Origin: Streptomyces sp. PH10-H1
Lineage (GTDB): Bacteria > Actinomycetota > Actinomycetes > Streptomycetales > Streptomycetaceae
Reading direction: 5' to 3'
Assembly: GCF_030063355.1 (NCBI RefSeq)
Contig: NZ_JASISZ010000081.1
Span: forward strand, 1-33,365
Length of the DNA: 33,365 nucleotides
Shown: one piece after another, positions 1 to 7,156 of the stretch
Layout: each line of letters starts with the position of its first letter
Position numbering within the stretch: position 1 is the stretch's first letter
Notes under the pieces: model-generated
Seen by the model: the letters and a program-made list of their open reading frames with translations, nothing else
The model's database searches: none
Told to the model about the DNA's origin: nothing
Program-made: the position numbers and the translations under genes

Positions 1-151
1 GGCCCCCCGGTACTGCCTGTGCGCCGGCGGCGGTGAGCGCGGCGAGGTGTTCGCGTACATCGCCCTGGAGGGCGAGTACGCCGATGACCGGGGCCGCCGT
101 CGAGCCGGACGGGGATGCCGCCGCGCCGGACGGGGATATCGTCGCGCTCAC
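1..151 (-). CDS. pdxT: PdxT glutaminase subunit of PLP synthase (N-terminal part only)
   Basis: Partial gene running off the left edge. From a GTG at 151-149 the reading frame gives a short Ala/Ser/Pro-rich leader and then VIGVLALQGDVREHLAALT, the characteristic start of PdxT. PdxT is the glutamine amidotransferase that supplies ammonia to PdxS for pyridoxal 5'-phosphate synthesis. Its catalytic Cys and His lie outside the window. The GTG follows the pdxS stop by 7 bases, so the two genes are co-transcribed. Odd feature: about 21 residues precede the conserved VIGVLALQG, and this leader holds a 21-bp (7-codon) in-frame repeat whose 13-bp core GCCGGACGGGGAT lies at 104-116 and 125-137. No strong ribosome site precedes the GTG, so the exact start is uncertain. 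Confidence 0.85.
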   Translation of the reverse strand, partial: MSATISPSGAAASPSGSTAAPVIGVLALQGDVREHLAALTAAGAQAVPGG

Positions 152-158
152 TGTCGGA

Positions 159-1070
159 CTACCAGCCGCGGTTGGCGTAGCGCTCGGACTCGGGGAGGGT
201 GTCGCAGTTGATGCCGACCATGGCCTCGCCCAGGCCGCGCGACACATCGGCGATGACCTTCGGGTCGTCGTAGAAGGTGGTCGCCTTCACGATGGCGGCC
301 GCGCGCTGCGCCGGGTCGCCGGACTTGAAGATGCCGGAGCCGACGAAGACGCCCTCGGCGCCGAGCTGCATCATCAGCGCGGCGTCGGCCGGGGTGGCGA
401 CGCCACCCGCGGAGAAGAGCACGACGGGCAGCTTGCCCAGCGTCGCGACCTCCTTGACGATCTCGTACGGGGCACGCAGCTCCTTGGCCGCGGCGTAGAG
501 CTCATTGTTGTCCAGGGTGGTCAGACGGCCGATCTCCTGCCGGATCTGACGCATGTGGCGGACGGCCTCGACGACGTTGCCGGTGCCGGCCTCGCCCTTG
601 GAACGGATCATGGCCGCGCCCTCGGCGATACGGCGCAGGGCCTCGCCCAGGTTGGTGGCGCCACAGACGAAGGGGGTGGTGAAGGCCCACTTGTCGCTGT
701 GGTTGGCCTCGTCAGCCGGGGTGAGGACCTCGGACTCGTCGATGTAGTCGACACCGAGCGCCTGCAGGACCTGGGCCTCGACGAAGTGGCCGATACGGGA
801 CTTCGCCATGACCGGGATGGAGACCGCGCCGATGATGCCGTCGATCATGTCCGGGTCGGACATCCGGGCCACACCGCCGTCCTTGCGGATGTCGGCGGGC
901 ACCCGCTCCAGGGCCATGACCGCGACGGCGCCTGCGTCCTCGGCAATCTTCGCCTGCTCGGCGTTGACGACATCCATGATCACGCCGCCCTTGAGCTGCT
1001 CGGCCATGCCGCGCTTGACGCGTGCGGTGCCGGTCTCGGGGTGCTGGGCGCTGGAGCTGGTGGTGGACAC
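159..1070 (-). CDS. pdxS: PdxS, PLP synthase catalytic subunit
   Basis: 303 aa, the usual length. PdxS condenses ribose 5-phosphate, glyceraldehyde 3-phosphate and ammonia (from PdxT) into pyridoxal 5'-phosphate in the cytoplasm, as a double-hexamer (beta/alpha)8 barrel. Key residues are present at a constant offset of +9 from the B. subtilis enzyme: Asp33 (MDVVNAEQA), Lys90 (MAKSRIGHF, the Schiff-base lysine) and Lys158 (RSKGEAGTGN, the second lysine); the phosphate-binding glycine loops LFSAGGVATP and GVFVGSGIF are intact. The GTG start at 1070 has GAGG about 7 bases upstream. An 81-bp gap separates it from the LemA-like gene, so it may have its own promoter; pdxT follows directly. Confidence 0.97.
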   Translation of the reverse strand: MSTTSSSAQHPETGTARVKRGMAEQLKGGVIMDVVNAEQAKIAEDAGAVAVMALERVPADIRKDGGVARMSDPDMIDGIIGAVSIPVMAKSRIGHFVEAQVLQALGVDYIDESEVLTPADEANHSDKWAFTTPFVCGATNLGEALRRIAEGAAMIRSKGEAGTGNVVEAVRHMRQIRQEIGRLTTLDNNELYAAAKELRAPYEIVKEVATLGKLPVVLFSAGGVATPADAALMMQLGAEGVFVGSGIFKSGDPAQRAAAIVKATTFYDDPKVIADVSRGLGEAMVGINCDTLPESERYANRGW

Positions 1071-1151
1071 GGTATGACCTCACTGATGACGAATGGTGCG
1101 TTGTACCCATCGTGAAGCGGTCCACCTGGCTGAAAAAGAGCCAATCCAGGT

Positions 1152-1700
1152 TCAGTGGCCTGCCGCGCCCTCCGCTGTGAACACCATCGGTGGCTCGTCG
1201 TCCATCTCGAAGGCCAGCGGGAAGGACGCGTGTCCGGCCAGCCGGAACCAGCGCACCACCCGGTGCTTGCGCACCGCGCGCGCCGCCCGGACCGCGTCGT
1301 TGTGGAAGCGCCGGGCCATCGGCACCCGGCGCACGGCCTGGGTCAGCTCGACGACGGTCTCCTCGCCCCCGGGCGCGGCCAGCACCGCCTCGACCGCGAC
1401 CTGCTCGGCGAACACCGCGCGCAGCGCCTGGCTCAGCTCGCTCTCCGCCACCTCGCGCTGTTCGTCCTCCGCCTGCCGGGAGGAGTGCGCGGACTGGTAC
1501 AGCACGATGGACGCCGCCGGATCCAGCACCCCGGCGGTCGCGAGCTCCTGGGCCACGGAGGCGCGGCGCAGCAGTTGCGCGTCGAGTGCGGCGCGGGCGG
1601 CGTCGATACGGGCGTGCAGCCGGTCAAGGCGGCCCGCGGTCCAGCTCAGATACAGGCCGATGGCAACGACAGCCACCGCGACCCAGATGAAGGTGGTCAC
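1152..1700 (-). CDS. LemA-like single-pass membrane protein
   Basis: 182 aa. One N-terminal membrane segment (about residues 4-20, FIWVAVAVVAIGLYL) is followed by a long helical, Ala/Arg/Glu-rich domain. The stretch ARRFHNDAVRAARAVRK near residues 130-146 resembles the conserved helix of LemA proteins (ARxxYNxAVRxYN), so I call it LemA-like with moderate confidence. Function is unknown. It lies between pimA and pdxS; in M. tuberculosis the position next to pimA is held by Rv2609c, a membrane protein with an extra NUDIX domain that is absent here. The GTG start at 1700 has no recognisable ribosome site (it is preceded by a C run on the coding strand), so translation may depend on coupling to pimA, which ends 45 bases upstream. 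Confidence 0.75.
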   Translation of the reverse strand: MTTFIWVAVAVVAIGLYLSWTAGRLDRLHARIDAARAALDAQLLRRASVAQELATAGVLDPAASIVLYQSAHSSRQAEDEQREVAESELSQALRAVFAEQVAVEAVLAAPGGEETVVELTQAVRRVPMARRFHNDAVRAARAVRKHRVVRWFRLAGHASFPLAFEMDDEPPMVFTAEGAAGH

Positions 1701-1745
1701 GGGGGGGAAGGCTACCGTCGCGCGGGGTGCGGAACCGGACAGCCC

Positions 1746-2906
1746 CTAATCGCGGGCCAGTCCGAGGCGGGCGCGCAGCCCGATGCGTTCATCGGTGGCG
1801 ACCGCGGTGGCACCCGCCGTCACCGTCTCGTAGACGGCGAGAATGTCGGCGCCGACCGTGCTCCAGTCGAACCGCCGTACGTGCCTGCTGCCCAGTTCCC
1901 GCAGCTCCGCCAGCCGCTGGGGGTCGCCGAGCAGCCGCAGCGCGGCGACCGCGAGCGCGTCGGCGTCCTCGACCGGGAACAGCTCGCCCGCCGCTCCCCC
2001 GTCCAGCACCTGGCGGAAGGCGTCGAGATCGCTGGCGAGCACCGGGGCGCCCGCCGACATCGCCTCGACGAGGATGATGCCGAAACTCTCACCGCCGGTG
2101 TTGGGGGCCACGTACAGGTCGACGCTGCGCAGCAGCCGGGCCTTCTCCTCGTCACTGACCATGCCGAGGAACTCCACCTGGCTCCTCAGGTGTTCCGGCA
2201 GGTCCTCGACGGCCTCCTTCTCGTCACCCTTTCCAGCGACCAGCAGCCGGGTGCCGGGGCGTTCGGCGAGGATCTTCGGGAGGGCCCTCATCAGGGCGGG
2301 CAGACCCTTGCGCGGTTCGTCGATCCGGCCGATGAACCCGATCGTGCCTCCCTGCCACTTCGGCTCGGGCTCGGCCCCGGCGAAGAAGCCGACGTCCACG
2401 CCGTTGGGGATGACCACCGCGTCGCCGCCGAGGTGCTCCACCAGGGTGCGCCGGGCGTACTCGCTGACCGCGATGCGCGCGCGGATCTTCTCCAGCGCCG
2501 GCTGCAGGATCGGATAGGCGGCGATCATCGCCCGGGAGCGCGGGTTGGAGGTGTGGAAGGTCGCGACGATCGGCCCCTGCGCCGCCCAGCAGGCCAGCAG
2601 GCCGAGCGAGGGGGAGGTCGGCTCATGGATGTGGATCACGTCGAAGGCCCCGTCGTGCAGCCAGCGGCGCACCCGCGCGGCGGACAGGAAGCCGAAGTTG
2701 AGCCGGGCCACCGAGCCGTTGTACGGCACGGGCACGGCGCGGCCCGCGGAGACCACGTACGGCGGGAGCGGCGTCTCGTCGTCGGCGGGCGCGAGCACGG
2801 AGACCTCGTGGCCGAGCCTCTGCAGATGCTCGGCGAGGTCGCGGATGTGGAATTGGACGCCTCCGGGGACGTCCCAGGAGTACGGGCAGACGATCCCGAT
2901 CCTCAA
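1746..2906 (-). CDS. pimA: Phosphatidylinositol alpha-mannosyltransferase PimA
   Basis: GT4-family (GT-B fold) glycosyltransferase, 386 aa, that transfers mannose from GDP-mannose to phosphatidylinositol at the inner membrane face, the first step of PIM synthesis. It reads MRIGIVCPYSWDVPGGVQ at the N-terminus, very like mycobacterial PimA. The GGV loop, His118 (ATFHTS), Arg194 and Lys200 (GRIDEPRKG) and the ExxxxxxxE motif Glu273-Glu281 (ESFGIILVE) are present. I chose the TTG at 2906: GGAG precedes it by about 7 bases and the TTGA overlaps the stop of the upstream acyltransferase. An in-frame ATG at 2957 would add 17 non-conserved residues and is unlikely. Third gene of a tightly coupled pgsA-patA-pimA operon. 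Confidence 0.92.
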   Translation of the reverse strand: MRIGIVCPYSWDVPGGVQFHIRDLAEHLQRLGHEVSVLAPADDETPLPPYVVSAGRAVPVPYNGSVARLNFGFLSAARVRRWLHDGAFDVIHIHEPTSPSLGLLACWAAQGPIVATFHTSNPRSRAMIAAYPILQPALEKIRARIAVSEYARRTLVEHLGGDAVVIPNGVDVGFFAGAEPEPKWQGGTIGFIGRIDEPRKGLPALMRALPKILAERPGTRLLVAGKGDEKEAVEDLPEHLRSQVEFLGMVSDEEKARLLRSVDLYVAPNTGGESFGIILVEAMSAGAPVLASDLDAFRQVLDGGAAGELFPVEDADALAVAALRLLGDPQRLAELRELGSRHVRRFDWSTVGADILAVYETVTAGATAVATDERIGLRARLGLARD

Positions 2907-3820
2907 GGCTTCTCCGTTCCGGAACTGTTCGGGCGCGCTTCGAGATCGGCGAGCCACAGCCGTTGGAGCATGTGCCAGTCTTCGGGGTGGTCGGCGATCC
3001 CGGAAGCGAAGGCGTCGGCCAGATTCTGGGTCATGACGGCGGCCTTCCCGTCCCGGTCGCCGGCCTCGGGGACGTCGATCGGCGGGTGGATGCGCCCGCG
3101 CATGACCGGTGAGTCGTCGTACCAGAGGGTGACCGGCAGCAGCAGCGCGCCGGTCTGCTGCGCGAGCATCGCGGGCCCGGCGGGCATCCGGGCGGTGTCA
3201 CCGAAGAACGTCACCTCGATACCCGAGGCGGACAGGTCGCGGTCGGCGACCAGGCAGACCAGTCCGCCCGCCCGCAGCCGGCGGGCGAGCGTGCCGAACG
3301 CGGCGCCGCCGGTGTGGGGCAGCACCTCCATGCCGAGGCTCTCGCGGTACGCCACGAAACGGTCGTACAGGGTCTCGGGCTTGAGGCGCTCAGCGACGGT
3401 GGTGAACGGGACCCCGATCTTGGTGGTCACCCACGCGCCGGCCAGGTCGTAGTTGCCCATGTGCGGCAGCGCCAGGATGACGCCCCGGCCGGCGGCCAGG
3501 CCGTCCTGCAGGATGTGCGCGTCCTTGATCTCGACATCGGTGCGGAAACGCTCCCGGTCCCAGGCGGGCAGCCGGAAGGACTCCATCCAGTACCGCAGGT
3601 ACGAGCGCATACCGGCCCTCGACAGCTCACGCAGCCGGGCCTCGTCCGCGCCCGGTACGACCCGGGCGAGGTTGGACTCCAGCCGGAGCACGCCCTTGCC
3701 GCGCCTGCGCCAGGCCAGGTCGGCGATCCGGCGGCCGAGCGCGGCCGCCACCGGCTCCGGCAGCATCTTCACCGCGCCCCAGCCCAGCCCGTACAGGCCG
3801 TCTATCAGCCGGTCCTTCAC
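2903..3820 (-). CDS. PatA-like PIM acyltransferase (LPLAT family)
   Basis: 305 aa. Belongs to the lysophospholipid / lauroyl acyltransferase family; the mycobacterial equivalent at this operon position (Rv2611c, PatA) acylates the mannose of PIM1/PIM2 with palmitoyl-CoA at the cytoplasmic face of the membrane. The HX4D catalytic motif is seen as His120-Asp125 (HMGNYD), followed by the FTTVAERLKP and LVADRDLSASGIEV blocks. Many automatic pipelines would call it a lipid A biosynthesis acyltransferase, which does not suit a Gram-positive. The start is GTG at 3820, overlapping the pgsA stop by GTGA; an open frame continues upstream to 4006 but that part is an Arg-rich shadow of pgsA. The stop overlaps the pimA TTG. 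Confidence 0.88.
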   Translation of the reverse strand: MKDRLIDGLYGLGWGAVKMLPEPVAAALGRRIADLAWRRRGKGVLRLESNLARVVPGADEARLRELSRAGMRSYLRYWMESFRLPAWDRERFRTDVEIKDAHILQDGLAAGRGVILALPHMGNYDLAGAWVTTKIGVPFTTVAERLKPETLYDRFVAYRESLGMEVLPHTGGAAFGTLARRLRAGGLVCLVADRDLSASGIEVTFFGDTARMPAGPAMLAQQTGALLLPVTLWYDDSPVMRGRIHPPIDVPEAGDRDGKAAVMTQNLADAFASGIADHPEDWHMLQRLWLADLEARPNSSGTEKP

Positions 3821-4488
3821 TCGGCACCGCCCCCGTCCGCTCCCGCGACGACTTCGGCCGCGTCGGCTTCCGCGGCCTCGCGGCGCACGGTGACGACGCG
3901 CTGGATCAGGGTCACCAGACTGCCGGCGGCCACGATCCACAGGGCGATCGGCAGCAACCACTCGATATAGGGAACGCCGAACGTGTGCAGACCGGCGAGA
4001 CCGCACAGGACCAGGGTGATGACGAGCCGCTCGGCGCGCTCGACCAGCCCGTTGACGTTCACCGGCAGGCCGATGGCCTCGCCCCGCGCCTTGGTGTAGG
4101 ACACCACCTGGCCGCTGGCGAGACAGAAGATCGTCACCGCGCAGAGCACGAGGTCGTCACCGCCTCCGGCGTACCAGAGCGCGAGCCCGCCGAAGACCGC
4201 CGAGTCGGCGACCCGGTCGAGGGTGGAGTCGAGGAAGGCGCCCCAGCGGCTGGACACCCCGGACTGCCGGGCCATGTTCCCGTCCACCAGGTCCGAGAAG
4301 ACGAACAGGGTGATGACGACGGTGCCCCAGAAGAACTCGCCCCGGGGGTAGAAGACCAGCGCACCCGCCATCACTCCCCCGGTGCCGATCAGGGTCACCG
4401 CGTCGGGGGTGACCCCGAGGCGCAGCAGGAGCGCGGCGAACGGCGTGAGAACACGCGTGAAGAATGCACGCGCGTACTTGTTCAGCAT
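3817..4488 (-). CDS. pgsA: Phosphatidylinositol phosphate synthase (CDP-alcohol phosphatidyltransferase)
   Basis: 223 aa integral membrane enzyme that condenses CDP-diacylglycerol with inositol 1-phosphate, giving the lipid that PimA mannosylates after dephosphorylation. The complete CDP-OH-P motif is visible: Asp66-x2-Asp69-Gly-x2-Ala-Arg74-x8-Gly83-x3-Asp87-x3-Asp91. Several membrane helices surround it. The ATG at 4488 is preceded by GGGAAGG and begins MLNKYARAFF, typical of actinobacterial enzymes; an upstream open stretch to 4593 is not conserved in character. First gene of the pgsA-patA-pimA operon. A phosphatidylglycerophosphate synthase is the other possible label, but linkage to patA and pimA favours the inositol enzyme (M. 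tuberculosis pgsA1 context). Confidence 0.9.
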   Translation of the reverse strand: MLNKYARAFFTRVLTPFAALLLRLGVTPDAVTLIGTGGVMAGALVFYPRGEFFWGTVVITLFVFSDLVDGNMARQSGVSSRWGAFLDSTLDRVADSAVFGGLALWYAGGGDDLVLCAVTIFCLASGQVVSYTKARGEAIGLPVNVNGLVERAERLVITLVLCGLAGLHTFGVPYIEWLLPIALWIVAAGSLVTLIQRVVTVRREAAEADAAEVVAGADGGGAE

Positions 4489-4780
4489 GGCCTTCCCGGA
4501 TGGTCTGTGGTGTCGGTTGGCCCGGTCGGCCACTGGATGGCCCATCGTAGCCAGCCGCCGCACCCCGGACGCCGGAGGCACCCGCCGGTACACTTACACG
4601 TACGACGTATGGACGCACCGTGACCGCCGTGGGAAGGTCGGAACACCGTGGGCGTCGCCGGAACCCTCCCCCTGGACTCCGTCCCGGGGCACCTCCGGTG
4701 CGGTCTCCCGTGACGTTGCGCGTTGGTGCCCCCGTAGAGGGCGCGGTCCCGTGCAGAGACGGACATGGAGGCGAGATCAC
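4489..4780. promoter_or_regulatory. Divergent intergenic region between pgsA and the EF-G-like gene
   Basis: 292 bp between two divergent starts, so it should hold both promoters. I see no convincing -35/-10 pair. A short symmetric element with ACGT half-sites (ACGTacgACGT) lies near 4600-4610, and GGAGG at 4767-4771 is the ribosome site of the plus-strand gene. Open frames crossing this stretch look like non-coding shadow (Arg/Pro/Gly-rich, no conserved motif). Confidence 0.5.
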
Positions 4781-6997
4781 GTGGGTGGTGCAGCCGACAG
4801 GAGAGACGTACATCCAGGAGCCGCCGGAAGGGCACCGGCGGCCGGCCGGCCCGACAAGATACGGAATGTGGTGCTGGTCGGCCACAGCGGAGCGGGCAAG
4901 ACCACACTCGTCGAGGCCCTGGCACTGGCCACCGGTGCGGTGAACCGGGCCGGACGGGTGGAGGACGGCGGATCGATCTCCGATCACGACGAGATCGAGC
5001 AGCGGCAGCAGCGGTCGGTGCAGCTGTCACTGGTGCCGGTGGAATGGGGCGGTATCAAGATAAATCTGCTGGACACTCCCGGATACGCCGACTTCGTCGG
5101 GGAGTTGAGGGCCGGTCTGCGAGCCGCGGACGCGGCCCTCTTCGTTGTCTCGTCCGCGCAGGACGCCTCGGGCGTCGGCGGCGCGACCCGGATGGTGTGG
5201 GACGAGTGCGCGGCCGTCGGGATGCCGCGGGCCGTGGTGGTGACGCATCTGGAGTCGGCCCGGGCCGACTTCGAGGAGATGACGGAGCTGTGCGCCCGGG
5301 TCCTGGGCAACGACTCCCCCGACGCGGTGCTGCCGCTGTACCTGCCGCTGCACGGCCCGCAGGGTCCGGACGGGCACGCCCCCGTCACCGGCCTCATCGG
5401 ACTCCTCTCGCAGCGGGTGTTCGACTACTCCTCGGGCGAGCGGACCGAACGGAGCCCGGATCCCGGGCAGCTGCCGGTGATCGAGGAGGCCCGCAACCGG
5501 CTCATCGAGGGGATCATCGCCGAGAGCGAGGACGAGACCCTGATGGACCGCTACCTCGGCGGCGAACAGCTGGACCTCAAGACCCTCACCGAGGACCTCG
5601 AACGGGCCGTGGCCCGCGGCAGGTTCCACCCGGTGCTCGCCGCCGCCCCCGCCGCCGAGGGCGCCCGGCAGGGGCTGGGCACCCTGGAACTGCTGGAACT
5701 GATCACGGGCGGCTTCCCCACCCCGCTGGAGCGCGAGGCCCCGCCGGTGACCACCCTCCAGGGCGGACCGTGTCCGCCGCTCACCTGCGACCCGGACGGG
5801 CCGCTGGCCGCCGAGGTGGTGAAGACCACCTCCGACCCGTACGTCGGGCGGATCAGCCTGGTGCGGGTCTTCTCGGGGACGCTGCGACCGGACGAGACGG
5901 TGCATGTCTCCGGGCACGGCATGGAGGACCGCGGCCACCCGGACCATGACGTCGACGAGCGGGTCGGCGCACTGTCCTCGCCGTTCGGCAAACAGCAGCG
6001 CGGTGTCATGAGCTGCGTCGCGGGCGACCTGGCCTGCGTCGCCAAACTGACCCGCGCGGAGACCGGTGACACCCTCTCCGCCAAGGACCGGCCGCTGCTC
6101 ATGGAGCCGTGGGTGATGCCCGATCCGCTGCTGCCGGTGGCCATCCAGGCACACAGCAAGGCCGACGAGGACAAGCTCTCGCAAGGCCTGTCGCGGCTGG
6201 TCGCCGAGGATCCCACGATGCGCCTGGAACAGAATCCGGACACCCGGCAGGTCGTGCTGTGGTGCCTGGGCGAGGCCCATGTGGATGTCGCGCTGGAACG
6301 GCTGCGCAGCCGTTACGGGGTCCAGGTGGACGCCGTGCCGCACCGGGTGTCGCTGCGCGAGACGTTCGGGGAACAGGCCTCCGCGCGCGGGCGGCACGTC
6401 AAACAGTCCGGCGGGCACGGCCAGTTCGCGATCTGCGAGATCCAGGTCGATCCGCTGCCGGTCGGCTCCGGCATCGAATTCGTCGACAAGGTGATCGGCG
6501 GAGCGGTTCCCCGGCAGTTCATCCCGTCGGTGGAGAAGGGCGTCCGGGTGCAGGCCGCCCGGGGCGTCGCCCTCGGCTTCCCGGTGGTGGACATCCGGGT
6601 GACGCTCACCGACGGCAAGGCCCACTCGGTGGACTCCTCCGACGCCGCGTTCCAGACCGCGGGCGCGCTGGCCATGCGGGAGGCCGCGGCCGGGGCCCGG
6701 ATCCATCTGCTGGAACCGGTCGCCGAGGTCGGGGTGCTGATCCCCGACGACTACGTCGGGCCGGTGATGAGTGATCTGTCCGGACGGCGCGGCCGGGTCC
6801 TCGGCACCGAACCGGCCGGCCACGGACGCACCCTGGTGCGGGCCGAGGTGCCGGAGATCGAGATCGGCCGGTACGCCGTCGACCTGCGCTCGCTGTCGCA
6901 CGGTACCGGCCGCTTCAGTCGCACGTACGCCCGCCACGAGCCGATGCCCCCGCCGCTCGCGGCGAAGCTCAGGGAGCAGGCGGAAGCGGCCAAGTAA
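4781..6997 (+). CDS. EF-G-like translational GTPase (EF-G2 type)
   Basis: 738 aa, five-domain EF-G architecture. The GTPase domain has P-loop GHSGAGKT (residues 34-41) and G3 DTPGYADF. A domain II follows (near AAEVVKTTSDPYVGRISLVRVFSG), then EF-G III-V blocks including GEAHVDVALERL and a C-terminal domain ending GTGRFSRTYARHEPMP. It differs from true EF-G: the switch-I RGITI threonine region reads RSVQLSL, the G3 His is Tyr, and the G4 NKxD reads THLE. These changes fit the EF-G2/FusA2 paralogues, whose role (ribosome or non-translation GTPase) is not settled. The GTG start at 4781 has GGAGG 9 bases upstream; the open frame extends upstream to 4382 without conserved sequence. It stands between the pim operon and the HIT-thrS genes, which are adjacent in mycobacteria. 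Confidence 0.9.
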   Translation: MGGAADRRDVHPGAAGRAPAAGRPDKIRNVVLVGHSGAGKTTLVEALALATGAVNRAGRVEDGGSISDHDEIEQRQQRSVQLSLVPVEWGGIKINLLDTPGYADFVGELRAGLRAADAALFVVSSAQDASGVGGATRMVWDECAAVGMPRAVVVTHLESARADFEEMTELCARVLGNDSPDAVLPLYLPLHGPQGPDGHAPVTGLIGLLSQRVFDYSSGERTERSPDPGQLPVIEEARNRLIEGIIAESEDETLMDRYLGGEQLDLKTLTEDLERAVARGRFHPVLAAAPAAEGARQGLGTLELLELITGGFPTPLEREAPPVTTLQGGPCPPLTCDPDGPLAAEVVKTTSDPYVGRISLVRVFSGTLRPDETVHVSGHGMEDRGHPDHDVDERVGALSSPFGKQQRGVMSCVAGDLACVAKLTRAETGDTLSAKDRPLLMEPWVMPDPLLPVAIQAHSKADEDKLSQGLSRLVAEDPTMRLEQNPDTRQVVLWCLGEAHVDVALERLRSRYGVQVDAVPHRVSLRETFGEQASARGRHVKQSGGHGQFAICEIQVDPLPVGSGIEFVDKVIGGAVPRQFIPSVEKGVRVQAARGVALGFPVVDIRVTLTDGKAHSVDSSDAAFQTAGALAMREAAAGARIHLLEPVAEVGVLIPDDYVGPVMSDLSGRRGRVLGTEPAGHGRTLVRAEVPEIEIGRYAVDLRSLSHGTGRFSRTYARHEPMPPPLAAKLREQAEAAK

Positions 6998-7156
6998 CGC
7001 CGCTGGAAGGCCAGTCGGCGGTCCGCGCCCCCCGCGCGGGCCGCCGCGCCGATACTGTGGGCATTGCTCCAAAAGTGTGACGGACCCCAGGGCGGGGAAT
7101 GGGCCGGTCGGAGCCGTGGGGCCTGCGGGATCGCGTGGGGGAATGAGGGGGCGGCA

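Noticed and set aside
1075..1151. Imperfect stem (ACCTGG...CCAGGT) between the LemA-like gene and pdxS, considered as a riboswitch or terminator
   Set aside because: Short, bulged stem; no known PLP-related RNA element can be recognised.
4382..4780. 133-residue upstream extension of the EF-G-like frame
   Set aside because: Arg/Pro-rich without EF-G similarity, overlaps pgsA, and a well-placed GGAGG and GTG exist at 4767-4783.
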